A stretch of 64,000 bases of DNA from Pseudomonas asuensis (GCF_014646755.1 NZ_BMNW01000006.1:279825-343824); one strand, 5' to 3'; positions 1 to 8,963 are shown, counted from the stretch's first letter. The notes: generated from the sequence alone by a model not told the origin. Numbers and translations are program-made.

Positions 1-341
1 TTGGCGATGTGAATGCACCTGCAACGCTGAAGGTACGTATCAATCAAAATATTAAGGTTGAGGCTGTACAGCTCAGCTTTCAGACCAGTCATATGAAGCC
101 ATCGAACCTTAAGGCTGTTCTTACCTCCCCAAGCGGCACTAAAAGTTATGTCATGACGCCTTTCTCCACGCTGTCGGATATCACGTCTGGAACTGGTTTC
201 ACTGTTTCATTGGCTGCGAGCAATGCGTTCCTGGATGAGCCAGCGACCGGCGACTGGACACTATCCTTAACAGATGTGGTTGATGCACAAGGCAATGCCG
301 CCAAGCTGCAAGCCTTCAAACTTCGCGTGGTGGGGCACTGA
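1..341 (+). CDS. C-terminal part of a secreted kexin/subtilisin-like serine protease (P domain)
   Basis: The reading frame is open at the left edge, so only the C-terminal ~112 residues are seen. They look like a proprotein convertase P (Homo B) domain: a beta-rich stretch with an 'LTSPSGT' turn, then 'DEPATGDWTLSLTD', and a final beta strand ending in 'LRVVGH'. In this family the P domain follows the Asp-His-Ser catalytic domain and stabilises it; the catalytic part lies outside the window. The stop is 2 bp before the next gene, so the two are probably co-transcribed. The pairing with a small exported protein recalls Aeromonas sobria serine protease and its chaperone ORF2. The internal GTG at 9 is not a real start. 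Confidence 0.75.
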   Translation, partial: GDVNAPATLKVRINQNIKVEAVQLSFQTSHMKPSNLKAVLTSPSGTKSYVMTPFSTLSDITSGTGFTVSLAASNAFLDEPATGDWTLSLTDVVDAQGNAAKLQAFKLRVVGH

Positions 342-343
342 TC

Positions 344-964
344 ATGAAAATGACCACTTTATTCTTGTTGACCATAACCCTGGCTGCAGCACCCTTGGTG
401 CATGCTCAAACGACAGATTCGGCCCGACTGCAGCAGGCGGCGACTGGAGCCAGCTTTAACGTGGGGAACACCCAGTTCCGCCTGGTCCCTAACGCAACAG
501 CTCAGCGTATCGAATCCAATGCCTCGGTGCAGACCTCTTCGTCTATCCAGAGCCAAAGTCGTCAGCAGTCAGTACCGACAGATAGCAATGTAGTAGGTCA
601 GGTAGGACCTTATGCCATTGTGCTGCAGCAGGACAATCAGACACATCTGAAATCACAATCAGCCGTTTCTGCTGGTAGTGCTGCGCAGTCGGGCACTATG
701 GGCGTAGCGGTCAACCTGAACTCCGGGCAAGCCGTGCTCGTTCCTCCCCGTCTGAAGGTGTTTGTACAGACTGCCGATGTTATTGATCAGGTTGCGAATG
801 CTACAGGCGGTACGACGGTTCAGGCATCGTCAGCGGCAGGCATGGGGGTGATCCGCTATAGCTCGGTAGAGGCCGCGCAAACTGCGCTGGACAAGGTAAA
901 GGAAACGCAAGGGGTGAATGACGCCTCGCTGGATATTATCCAGGGTTTCATTCAAAAGCAGTAA
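344..964 (+). CDS. Exported protein, probable external chaperone of the upstream serine protease (ORF2-like)
   Basis: 206 residues. The N-terminus MKMTTLFLLTITLAAAPLVHAQ is a clear Sec signal peptide. The middle (~30-120) is Gln/Ser/Ala-rich and low in complexity. The last ~65 residues resemble a subtilisin propeptide (I9) fold: a strand 'LKVFVQTADV', 'GVIRYSS', a helix 'EAAQTALDKVKE', then 'GVNDASLDI', and a short tail 'IQGFIQKQ'. It sits 2 bp behind a P-domain protease. In Aeromonas sobria the gene just downstream of the protease encodes ORF2, a propeptide-like chaperone whose C-terminal tail enters the active site. That function is inferred here from gene order and pattern, not from a search. 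Confidence 0.6.
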   Translation: MKMTTLFLLTITLAAAPLVHAQTTDSARLQQAATGASFNVGNTQFRLVPNATAQRIESNASVQTSSSIQSQSRQQSVPTDSNVVGQVGPYAIVLQQDNQTHLKSQSAVSAGSAAQSGTMGVAVNLNSGQAVLVPPRLKVFVQTADVIDQVANATGGTTVQASSAAGMGVIRYSSVEAAQTALDKVKETQGVNDASLDIIQGFIQKQ

Positions 965-973
965 ACGTGTAAT

Positions 974-1012
974 AACGCCGCTTTGTCGTCAGGCGACGTA
1001 CAAAGCGGCGTT
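974..1012. terminator. Bidirectional stem-loop terminator between convergent genes
   Basis: The 13-bp arms AACGCCGCTTTGT (974-986) and ACAAAGCGGCGTT (1000-1012) are perfectly complementary, and the loop itself contains CGTC/GACG. A short T-rich stretch follows on the + strand. It lies between the stop of the chaperone-like gene and the stop of the curlin gene, where it could serve both strands. Confidence 0.8.
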
Positions 1013-1031
1013 TGTCTATAGAAATGATGCG

Positions 1032-2063
1032 TTACTGTTGGGTGATTGTTGCGCGGTTAGCCATACCCGTTTGAGTAATACCTGCGGTGTTGCCATAAAA
1101 GGTCTCGCCGCTCTGGGTAACCAGTGCCTGATTAGCAATCCCGTTTTGAGTAAGAGAAGCAACATTGTTGGCCTGATAGCCAATCTGATCAATTTGCGCG
1201 ATGTTCAAATCGCCCGTCTGGCTGTACCTGATCTGGCTATTGTCGCTGTATTGGGTAACCTCGACTTCATTGTCGTTACCTACTGTAGTGCCCGTAAGTC
1301 CTGAAACACGTGTTCCTTGCACGATATAGGCATCATTATTCGAGCCTTCCTGCGAAACACTCAGGCCGCCAAACATATTGCTCTGTCTGACGTAGGCGAA
1401 ATTATCATCCCCCGTCTGCGATATCCCACCATTGGAAAATTCGCGCGTAGACTGCTCAAGCGAAGCGCTGTTGCCGTTACCCCGTTGAGTAATACCTGCC
1501 CCGCCACCGCCGGACTGTCTAAAGTAAGCGGTGTTATTATCGCCCTCCTGCGTGACACTGCCTGAAGTCGTACCGCCATACTGAACGGCCTCAACCCAGT
1601 TGTTATTACCGCGGGAGGAAACGCCTAGAAAAGCGTCATACCCGCTCTGGGTAACATTCATGGTATTACCTACCCCTTCCTGGATGGCGTGCAGTTCATT
1701 AACCTGAGCTACACCACCGTTACCCTGGTTGAGCGTGGCAACGTTGGAATCGCCGCGCTGTTCAAGGGTTACAATATCCTCTTTCCCGCCTCCGCCGACC
1801 TGATAGATCCGCCCTTCGTTGGCCACTCCGTCTTGGGTAATAGTCACCTGACTGTTATTAACCTGTTCCTGCTGGATATACCCAATATGGTTACTTCCCA
1901 GCTGGTTGATAGCAGCCTGACTGTTAATGGCAGTATCGGATTGCTCAAGGGTTGCAACGTTATTCTCACCCTCCTGAATCGCCTCAGCGATGTTCATTTG
2001 AGCCCATGAGGGCATGCTGAAGGCTAGTAGGATAGCGGCAGCAAGTGGTTTCAAGTGGGACAT
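1032..2063 (-). CDS. Curlin-repeat amyloid protein
   Basis: 343 residues from the ATG at 2063, chosen because it gives a signal peptide (MSHLKPLAAAILLAFSMPSWAQ) and has a GGAAAGGAAA ribosome site; the longer frame adds 20 unlikely residues. The mature part is almost entirely repeats of the curlin type, about 20-23 residues each, with pattern A-x3-Q-x-G-x2-N-x-A-x3-Q, such as 'ITQDGVANEG' and 'QTGDDNFAYVRQS'. Proteins of this type (CsgA/CsgB) are secreted and form amyloid fibres on the cell surface. The repeat units here are diverged and longer in number than in E. coli CsgA (151 residues). No csgC/D/E/F/G genes lie nearby, so the export route is not shown. A second such protein is at 54525-55874. 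Confidence 0.85.
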   Translation of the reverse strand: MSHLKPLAAAILLAFSMPSWAQMNIAEAIQEGENNVATLEQSDTAINSQAAINQLGSNHIGYIQQEQVNNSQVTITQDGVANEGRIYQVGGGGKEDIVTLEQRGDSNVATLNQGNGGVAQVNELHAIQEGVGNTMNVTQSGYDAFLGVSSRGNNNWVEAVQYGGTTSGSVTQEGDNNTAYFRQSGGGGAGITQRGNGNSASLEQSTREFSNGGISQTGDDNFAYVRQSNMFGGLSVSQEGSNNDAYIVQGTRVSGLTGTTVGNDNEVEVTQYSDNSQIRYSQTGDLNIAQIDQIGYQANNVASLTQNGIANQALVTQSGETFYGNTAGITQTGMANRATITQQ

Positions 2064-2714
2064 AACGATTTCCTTTCCTTGCATCCATGAAGGTCGTATG
2101 CGACAACCCGATTGACCGACCAAGCCAGCGCCAAAGGGCTCTGAACAAAGAGACGGCGTGTTCCTGTCTATCCATAACGAGGCATTGCCCGCCGCAGATG
2201 GAAAAGCAAGACAGGCGCTGCACGCCGATCCAGCTCATCCATGTGCAGGTGGATGACCAAGAGCTGCTCGATTTTCAGGGAAAATGTCATTAGTGGAATC
2301 CATCTAAAGGATGGAAAAAAGCGACTTTGTGCCTTTTCAGGCTTAAGCCTAAACACAAACTATTTCAAATGGTTACTGCGTGATGGCTTAGCGATAGCTA
2401 CCAGGCACTACTTCCGACAATGTTTCCAGAGTATTGCCGCTGATAGTGGCTCGTCCACCACGGGTGTCGTGCTATCAGATATACCGATCATGGTCATCTG
2501 CTAGCTCAGTGTGGCTTGGCGCTATAGAGCCAACGACTTCATGCATGCTTTCTTTTTTAAGCTCCATGGTTGGCTACCCTAATAAAGCAGGCTTAACTTT
2601 TCAGGCTATCGTGGGACATAAGAAAATAACGCGTGTCTCGCCTTAGAGGGTATAGGCACTAAGCCGCTATCGTATTTAAGTAAACATTTGTATTACCTCT
2701 AAAGAGGAGTTGAT
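2064..2714. other. Intergenic region, no gene recognised
   Basis: About 650 bp between divergent genes. The open frames in it have no family resemblance or good ribosome sites. One imperfect stem-loop is visible: CTGATAG (2440-2446) pairs with CTATCAG (2472-2478). The leader and promoter of the curlin gene should lie at the left end. Confidence 0.5.
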
Positions 2715-3203
2715 GTGTTCACCATCCGCAAAGCCACACGTGCAGACGTGGACGATACCTGGCGTATTAGAAGCCGGGCAATTCAACATCAATGCGCAAA
2801 TGTTTATACAGCAGCACAAATCGATGCCTGGACCAGCAAAGCGCCCACGCCGGGTTATGCAAACGATGTCGACTCCAGCTTCTATGTCACGGTTACTGAA
2901 AGCAGGATCATAGGAACCGGTATGATCAATCTGGGGACAGGCAAGATCGACGCGATTTTTGTTCTACCCGAATACATGGGCCAAGGAACTGCACGCGACA
3001 TGCTACAGCATCTCGAAGCGCTAGCCTTGAACGCAGAGCTTGAATACCTGCACTTGGATGCGACCCTGAATGCCGCAGCGTTTTATAGAAAATGCGGCTT
3101 TGTGGGCGATAAAGTGTCCATTTACCACTCGCCTACAGGGCTTACACTAGAGTGCGTGCCAATGCACAAGGTTCTTTATCCGGCTTGCGGAATACTTCAG
3201 TAA
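2715..3203 (+). CDS. GNAT-family N-acetyltransferase
   Basis: 162 residues starting at GTG; the AAAGAGGAG site at 2700-2708 decides this start. The fold pattern is typical: 'FTIRKATRADVDDTWRIR' at the N-terminus, then strands around 'FYVTVTESRIIGTGMINL', the acetyl-CoA pyrophosphate-binding loop 'PEYMGQGTARDML' (Q-x-x-G-x-G/A type, ~residues 90-102), and 'AAAFYRKCGF' near the C-terminus. It would transfer an acetyl group from acetyl-CoA to an amine; the substrate cannot be told from the sequence. It stands alone with no operon partner. Confidence 0.8.
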   Translation: MFTIRKATRADVDDTWRIRSRAIQHQCANVYTAAQIDAWTSKAPTPGYANDVDSSFYVTVTESRIIGTGMINLGTGKIDAIFVLPEYMGQGTARDMLQHLEALALNAELEYLHLDATLNAAAFYRKCGFVGDKVSIYHSPTGLTLECVPMHKVLYPACGILQ

Positions 3204-4557
3204 GACAATGTGTAGTAGGTATTGAGCATTATAGAAATAGCAATAACGCATGCAGGGCAAGGCGGCCTAATCAAGGCTTTGAAGCCTGTCTTATCACATT
3301 GCCGGCCTGCGCCCTTTTCTTATCAGTCAAGTATGCGGTCAGTAGCAATACGTTGTGTATGCGTAAGGCGCCCCGAATTATTGGGATAGCCCAGATACCT
3401 TATGCTTCCTGCCGCGTACCGCAATCGCCTATTAATGGTGGCTGCAATACTGACGCAGGTACTAGGTTTTATATTCCTTAGGTAGAGTCTGGGCGTGCGA
3501 CTTGTTCAGAGTTGTTTTACCGAACCCAGGGCTAACATTTGCACTCACCTTCGAATTCCCAGGCCTGCTGCACGGTAACCTGTTTGATAAGGCATCCTTT
3601 TGCCGCATGCGTTACCACGACAGCAACGTCCTCATCGGTAGCAAAACGGTCAATAATTATCTGTATGGGCATGCTACATGTATTACATATAACAACAGTT
3701 GCCCGCTCAGTCTTCTCAATGACAGGACTCATGGTAAGGTTAATTCCAAGGCTGCACGTAAATTGGCATAAGCATATACAACAGTAGCAATGGCTACCAC
3801 TACACTATCTTTATAAGCCTTACAACGAAGCGCCTTGATGCAGCCAGAGGCTGTTTTGATCCTGCTGTATCGGCAAAGCGGCTTCCTGCATTGCTCTATC
3901 AGGGTGTCCAGCTCTAAAAAGCCGTAAATGGGCTAGCCTGAGTGCGACAACAAAGGCTACGACTTAACAGCTACGACACTCATCTCCTTAATTAAAGGAG
4001 AAAGGCGGCAATCGGTTTATGATGACTTATCTGAACTTTCATTCAGAGACAATAAATACCTTACAGGAGGTGGGGAAATCTGTTTGATTGGTCCTTTCCA
4101 AGGATAGAGATCTGCATTTATGGGTAAGATCAAGAACATGCTTTACCCAAGTGAAGAATGATGGGCAGGCTAGGCTAGCGGCTCCATAGGGATATAAAGC
4201 GGAATAAGCGCCTCGGCGTTTATTTGTGAGTAGCAAAGTAGGCGGCATAACTAGTCGAAATTGACCCTGCTAAACAGGCCGCTATTTAAATACCTAGGGA
4301 AGCATGAAGGTTACCCTCCCCGTCGAGTGTGAAAGAAGCCATAAGATTTCAAACTATGCTTATACCCTTCAGCTTGAAAGTGATATGCTCGTTTGGCTTT
4401 GTCCAATTTGCATGAATGAGTCAAAGTCCTTGCCTGCATCTGGACATAATAAGATTCATCCATAATCATACAAGCATGCGTTTTATGGCACTCAATCCAA
4501 TGGGCTTTGCCTAAGACGATAAAATGTTAATTCCTACTTCTTACTACTAAGGGTTTT
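3204..4557. other. Long AT-rich intergenic stretch
   Basis: About 1.35 kb with no convincing gene apart from one weak minus-strand candidate (3532-3732). Several overlapping frames of 60-110 codons exist on the + strand, but they have no ribosome sites and no recognisable composition. The stretch lies directly upstream of the MvaT-type silencer gene and may hold its promoter and regulatory sites. Confidence 0.4.
3532..3732 (-). CDS. Possible small protein, 66 residues, function unknown
   Basis: The frame begins MSPVIEKTERATVVICNTC and ends in 'GECKC'. It has a C-x2-C pair near the N-terminus, alternating hydrophobic residues suggesting beta strands, and a codon pattern that looks coding. Against it: no clear ribosome site, no neighbour, and a gene-poor setting. 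No family was recognised. Confidence 0.3.
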   Translation of the reverse strand: MSPVIEKTERATVVICNTCSMPIQIIIDRFATDEDVAVVVTHAAKGCLIKQVTVQQAWEFEGECKC

Positions 4558-4926
4558 ATGTCCAAGCTTGCTGAATTCCGTGCCGCCGAAGAGCAATTGA
4601 AAGCTCAACTTCAACTACTCGAATCGCTTAAAAACGATGAATCGCTGCAGCGCGAAATCGAGTTTGAATCCAAGCTCCAGTCGTTGATGGGCGAGTACGG
4701 TAAAAATCTGGGCGATATTATTGCTATTATCGATCCCGGCTACTCCCGCAAACCTCAGGGTTTGGTTGCTCACCCCGATAAAACTCCACGCCGCGCCCGC
4801 GTTGTGAAACGTTACACGCATCCGGAAACGGGTGAAGTTATTGAGACTAAAGGCGGTAATCACAAGACGCTCAAGGCTTGGAAAGCCGAGCATGGCGCCG
4901 ATGTGGTTGAAGGTTGGCTCCAATAA
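4558..4926 (+). CDS. mvaT: MvaT/MvaU-type H-NS-like nucleoid protein (xenogeneic silencer)
   Basis: 122 residues, close to the usual 120-130. The N-terminal half (MSKLAEFRAAEEQLKAQLQ...) is a coiled-coil oligomerisation region rich in Glu, Gln and Leu. The C-terminal half carries the signature 'VVKRYTHPETGEVIETKGGNHKTLKAWKAEHG', of which the R/K-G-G-N-H loop contacts the minor groove of AT-rich DNA. This family is specific to Pseudomonas and relatives and silences horizontally acquired, AT-rich genes; MvaT and MvaU differ too little to be told apart here. The start follows an AAGGG site. It is monocistronic and is followed by two stem-loops. Confidence 0.93.
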   Translation: MSKLAEFRAAEEQLKAQLQLLESLKNDESLQREIEFESKLQSLMGEYGKNLGDIIAIIDPGYSRKPQGLVAHPDKTPRRARVVKRYTHPETGEVIETKGGNHKTLKAWKAEHGADVVEGWLQ

Positions 4927-4941
4927 GTACTTGGTAACATG

Positions 4942-4967
4942 GCGGCCCTAACTCATCAGAGGGCCGC
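4942..4967 (+). terminator. Stem-loop after the mvaT homologue
   Basis: GCGGCCCT (4942-4949) pairs with AGGGCCGC (4960-4967) across a 10-nt loop, 15 bp past the stop codon. There is no T tract, so termination is inferred from position and stem strength. Confidence 0.55.
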
Positions 4968-5011
4968 ATAGCAAGGCGTTAGGCGTCATCGGACACAGCC
5001 TGGAAGTTTAT

Positions 5012-5042
5012 GGCTCATTTTCTCACAGGTAGAAAATGAGCC
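5012..5042. repeat. Perfect 12-bp inverted repeat
   Basis: GGCTCATTTTCT (5012-5023) and AGAAAATGAGCC (5031-5042) are exact reverse complements around the 7-nt loop CACAGGT. A CCGGCCGG-like palindrome follows. It may be a second terminator of mvaT read-through or a protein-binding dyad. Confidence 0.6.
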
Positions 5043-5294
5043 GGCCGGTCGTTATGATAAATTAATACCCAACAGTGTCTTCTGAACACTTAGTGTCTCT
5101 GTCAGGCTAAGCCACTACTATTTCGTGTGTATGCCTTACGGCAAAAACTCGTATCCCTAGACGGTCAACCATACTTAACCGCTAGTTGGTTATGAAAGTA
5201 GGTACGCTGCCAAGCAGCACGTCAACACTGTGACCGCTCCTGAGTCATGTTGCTTGATCGAAGAAAACCAATAAAGGCTACATCACGAATATTA

Positions 5295-5741
5295 ATGATT
5301 CGAAGAGCACAGCCTAACGACGCTCATGCCCTGGGAAGGCTGTACAACCAGCTGGTGGAAAGCGCCTTTACTAAAGTGCTTCCAGAACGTTTGGAGGAAT
5401 TACAGCACGATCCTACACATTACCTTTTGGTAGGTGAATACGAAGGTGCAGTCATAGCCAGCGCTTTACTTATTTTCTGTAAAGATGCGATGTTTGGTTT
5501 TCAGCCATTTGCGGTAGTTGAAAATATCATTGTTGATGAAGTAAAACGCGGAGCAGGAATAGGCAAACAATTGATCAGAGCCATTGAGCAGCTTTGTATG
5601 GGTCAGGATTGTTCAAAGATCATGTTGTTAAGCTCAACACACCGCACCCAAGCCCATGCCTTCTTTGAGCGGGCAGGATTTAAAGGTGACAGTAAGCGCG
5701 GCTTTGTCAAATATCGACGGGATTTGATGGCTACTACCTGA
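5295..5741 (+). CDS. GNAT-family N-acetyltransferase
   Basis: 148 residues from the ATG at 5295, where the typical GNAT opening 'MIRRAQPNDAHALGRLYNQL' begins; an in-frame ATG at 5247 would add 16 residues. Neither start has a strong ribosome site. The acetyl-CoA loop is visible as 'VDEVKRGAGIGKQLI' (R-G-x-G-x-G type), after the strand 'AVVENIIV'; the C-terminus has 'HAFFERAGFKGDSKRGFVKY'. The substrate is unknown. It is flanked on both sides by noncoding sequence. Confidence 0.8.
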   Translation: MIRRAQPNDAHALGRLYNQLVESAFTKVLPERLEELQHDPTHYLLVGEYEGAVIASALLIFCKDAMFGFQPFAVVENIIVDEVKRGAGIGKQLIRAIEQLCMGQDCSKIMLLSSTHRTQAHAFFERAGFKGDSKRGFVKYRRDLMATT

Positions 5742-6202
5742 TCACAAGTGTCGACTCTGGCCCAGTAACGCTGACGACAGCTGGCATGAAGGAGTTGTCG
5801 CTTCCTCCTTCCAAATGACATGTAGAGCGGCTACAAACGCTACGAACCCCTATACGGTTATAAGCATGGCTATCTCTGACGTAATCATTCTGCCTGTTAA
5901 ATGAACGGCTACAACTGATTTAAATGAATCGGTGCCGCGCAATGGTCTTGATTGCATCCAAAAAAGTACGGACGCACTAATTATCTGAGTGCTCGGGTAG
6001 ACAGCCTCTATCTGCGGATCATCTCTGTCGGTAAGGGCAGCTGATAACCGTTACATAGCCAAATCTTAGACCCTTCTTTATTGAAAGCTCCGCAAGTCAA
6101 TCAACCCGTTGGTAGATACTCAAACCCTGGTGACTGCGTTATACAGACCTTATGCTAAGCGCAGGGGATGAACGCAATTCTCTTCTAGTGTAAGAGTTGA
6201 GG
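5742..6202. other. Intergenic region, nothing recognised
   Basis: About 460 bp between two convergent genes, with no gene and no strong stem-loop seen. Confidence 0.4.
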
Positions 6203-6415
6203 TTAGTTCTTTTGGTCGTGCTCTTTTGTCTCATCCTTCATTGGTTCATCCCCGAGCGTATTAAATGTATCCCAATCATCACCAAACAGTTCAACCGGGT
6301 GCATCGTTCGGCTGGCACCGTTACCACAGGCAAGAGAATGTGCAGGACAGTACATGTCGCAACCCCAGCAGATACGTTCCGGGTGTTTGGGTTGCAAAGG
6401 AAATTTCTTGGGCAT
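6203..6415 (-). CDS. DUF3079 small cysteine-rich protein
   Basis: 70 residues beginning MPKKFPLQPKHPERICWGCD. It matches the DUF3079 pattern I know from pseudomonads and beta-proteobacteria: K-K-F-P-x2-P-x-H-P-E-R-x-C-W-G-C-D-x-Y-C, then 'ACGNG', 'RTMHPVELFGDDW'. The four cysteines suggest metal binding, but no function is established to my knowledge. An AGGAG site lies before the ATG at 6415. The acidic tail (~55-70) is extra to the conserved core. Confidence 0.85.
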   Translation of the reverse strand: MPKKFPLQPKHPERICWGCDMYCPAHSLACGNGASRTMHPVELFGDDWDTFNTLGDEPMKDETKEHDQKN

Positions 6416-6749
6416 CAGAGACTCCTGAGCGTTCGGTGTGAATATTCACCGTACAGAAGTCTGGGGATACCTTATTGATCCTGCTCAAGCCTTGGCGCTT
6501 TCTGACGCGAAATACGCCTCTTTGATGTAGAGGTATTCACGTCATACCGGAGGCAACCCCGCCCTGCCCTCTAAACTTTAGCAAACCCGTGTAGCCCTAC
6601 CTACACTGCACTTATACAGCTGGTCTAGCCTGTCATTTCATGAAGACCACCCAGGATTTACCGTCTGCTTTCCTCTAAAGGCAAAAATTTCCTGCCTAGA
6701 TACCGGATAATGGTGGCCAATTCGTTTATTCACATTTCGGTAATTCCGC
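6416..6749. other. Divergent intergenic region
   Basis: About 330 bp holding the upstream regions of the DUF3079 gene (minus) and the OsmC-YcaO gene (plus). No gene or clear operator was found. Confidence 0.4.
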
Positions 6750-8963
6750 ATGGAAATCAAGGTTAATTTTCTCGACAACCTTCGGCTTGAGGCAAAGTTT
6801 GATGATTTTACGGTCGTAGCCGATCAGCCTATCCGCTACAAGGGCGATGGCTCGGCGCCAGGACCTTTTGACTACTTCCTGGCTTCGTCAGCATTGTGTG
6901 CGGCTTACTTCGTGAAGTTGTACTGCCAGACGCGCAATATCCCCACCGACAATATTCGGCTGTCGCAAAACAACATTGTTGACCCCGAGAATCGCTATCA
7001 GCAGATTTTCAAGATTCAGGTCGAACTGCCTGCGGATATCTCCGACAAAGACCGTCAAGGGATCTTGCGTTCCATCGAGCGGTGTACGGTTAAAAAGGTC
7101 GTGCAGACGGGCCCGGAATTTGTCATCGAAGAGGTAGAAAACCTGGATGCCGATGCACAGGCGCTATTGATACCGGGTCTGACCTCAGACGCGAGCACCT
7201 TTATAGCAGGCAAGGATCTGCCGCTGGAGCAGACCATTGCCAATATGTCGGGCATTCTGGCCGACCTGGGGATGAAGATCGAAATTGCTTCGTGGCGCAA
7301 TATTGTCCCTAATGTATGGTCGCTGCATATACGCGATGCACACTCGCCCATGTGCTTTACCAACGGCAAAGGCGCTACTAAAGAAGCGGCCCTGGCGTCG
7401 GCCCTTGGCGAATTTATCGAGCGTCTGAACTGTAATTTTTTCTACAATGATCAGTTCTGGGGGGAGGACATCGCCAACGCGACATTCGTACATTACCCCA
7501 ACGAGCGCTGGTTCAAGCCTGGCCGTAAAGACGCGTTGCCGTCTGAAATCCTTGATGCCTACTGCCTGGAAATTTATAACCCCGATGGCGAATTACGGGG
7601 CTCGCATCTGTACGATACCAATTCCGGCACTATAGACCGCGGCATCTGCTCACTGCCCTTCGTACGCCAGTCGGACGGTGAGGTCATATATTTCCCATCC
7701 AACCTGATCGAAAACCTGTATCTCAGCAACGGCATGAGTGCCGGCAATACGTTAGCCGAAGCACAAGTGCAGTGCCTGTCGGAAATTTTCGAGCGGGCAG
7801 TGAAGCGCGAAATCCTGGAAGGCGAACTCGCCCTGCCTGATGTACCTCAGGACGTCCTGGCAAAATACCCAGGCATTCTGGCGGGTATTCAGGGATTAGA
7901 AGAGCAAGGCTTCCCAGTGCTGGTGAAGGATGCATCGTTAGGAGGCGAATTTCCGGTGATGTGCGTCACCTTGATGAACCCGCGTACCGGTGGCGTGTTT
8001 GCCTCGTTCGGAGCGCATCCGAGTTTTGAAGTCGCACTTGAACGCAGCCTGACAGAGCTGTTGCAGGGCCGCAGCTTCGAGGGCCTCAACGACCTGCCTC
8101 AACCCACCTTTGAAAGCCAGGCCGTGGCGGAACCTAATAACTTTGTAGAGCACTTCATCGACTCCAGTGGAGTAGTGTCGTGGCGCTTCTTCAGCGCCAA
8201 AGCCGACTTCGAGTTTGTCGAATGGGACTTTTCCGCCAAGGGTGAAAACGCTAATGCTGAAGAAGCCGCAACCCTGTTCGGTATTCTTGAAGACATGGGC
8301 AAGGAAGTCTATGTCGCGGTATATGAAGACCTGGGCGCAACGGCGTGCCGTATTCTGGTGCCCGGTTATTCGGAAGTTTATCCGGTGGAAGATCTGATCT
8401 GGGATAACACCAATAAGGCGCTATTTTTCCGCGCGGATATCTTGAACCTGCACCATCTGGACGATGCCGCCCTGGAGGCACTGGTCGAGCGTCTGGAGCA
8501 TTGCGAGGTAGATGATTACACCGACATTACCACCCTGATCGGCATTGAGTTTGATGACAATACTGTTTGGGGGCAGTTGACCATTCTTGAGTTGAAGCTG
8601 CTGATTTATCTGGCCTTGCAACGATTTGAAGAGGCGCACGAGCTGGTAGGCGCTTTCTTGCAGTTCAACGATAATACTGTGGAGCGCGGCTTGTTCTATC
8701 AGGCATTGAATGTAGTGCTTGAGGTACTGTTGGACGATGACCTGGAGCTAGAGGATTACGAGTTCAACTTCCGCCGGATGTTTGGCAATCCTCGGATGGA
8801 TGCCGTTTTAGGATCCGTAGATGGAAGCGTACGCTTTTTCGGCCTGACGCCTACAAGTATGAAACTGGAAGGGCTTGATAGACACCTGCGCCTGATCGAT
8901 AGCTATAAAAAACTGCATACGGCGCGTGCTAATGCGGCAGGGTTATTGGGTCAGACGCTATAA
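6750..8963 (+). CDS. OsmC-YcaO fusion protein
   Basis: 737 residues. Residues ~1-140 form an OsmC-like domain ('VVADQPIRYKGDGSAPGPFDYFLASSALCAAYFV', with a Cys at the expected site and a later 'CTVKKVV' Cys). From ~150 the YcaO domain follows, with family motifs 'GKGATKEAALASALGEFIERLNC', 'SNGMSAGNTLAEAQVQCLSEIFERAVK' and 'FGAHPSFEVALERSLTELLQGR' that build the ATP site. The C-terminal ~150 residues are helical and acidic. E. coli YcaO (586 residues) has no OsmC part; this longer fusion is common in gamma-proteobacteria. YcaO enzymes activate backbone amides with ATP; stand-alone YcaO proteins have been linked to ribosomal protein S12 methylthiolation. No precursor peptide or RimO gene is adjacent. 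Confidence 0.9.
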   Translation: MEIKVNFLDNLRLEAKFDDFTVVADQPIRYKGDGSAPGPFDYFLASSALCAAYFVKLYCQTRNIPTDNIRLSQNNIVDPENRYQQIFKIQVELPADISDKDRQGILRSIERCTVKKVVQTGPEFVIEEVENLDADAQALLIPGLTSDASTFIAGKDLPLEQTIANMSGILADLGMKIEIASWRNIVPNVWSLHIRDAHSPMCFTNGKGATKEAALASALGEFIERLNCNFFYNDQFWGEDIANATFVHYPNERWFKPGRKDALPSEILDAYCLEIYNPDGELRGSHLYDTNSGTIDRGICSLPFVRQSDGEVIYFPSNLIENLYLSNGMSAGNTLAEAQVQCLSEIFERAVKREILEGELALPDVPQDVLAKYPGILAGIQGLEEQGFPVLVKDASLGGEFPVMCVTLMNPRTGGVFASFGAHPSFEVALERSLTELLQGRSFEGLNDLPQPTFESQAVAEPNNFVEHFIDSSGVVSWRFFSAKADFEFVEWDFSAKGENANAEEAATLFGILEDMGKEVYVAVYEDLGATACRILVPGYSEVYPVEDLIWDNTNKALFFRADILNLHHLDDAALEALVERLEHCEVDDYTDITTLIGIEFDDNTVWGQLTILELKLLIYLALQRFEEAHELVGAFLQFNDNTVERGLFYQALNVVLEVLLDDDLELEDYEFNFRRMFGNPRMDAVLGSVDGSVRFFGLTPTSMKLEGLDRHLRLIDSYKKLHTARANAAGLLGQTL

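Noticed and set aside
359..556. 65-codon minus frame within the chaperone-like gene
   Set aside because: It is a shadow of the + strand gene, without a ribosome site or family features.
918..2009. Plus-strand frames (918-1304, 1317-1565, 1689-2009) across the curlin gene
   Set aside because: They are antisense reads of repeat sequence, made open by the repeat's composition; the minus strand has the signal peptide and curlin motifs.
4039..4248. 69-codon minus frame in the long intergenic stretch
   Set aside because: No ribosome site, no recognisable family and unlikely composition.
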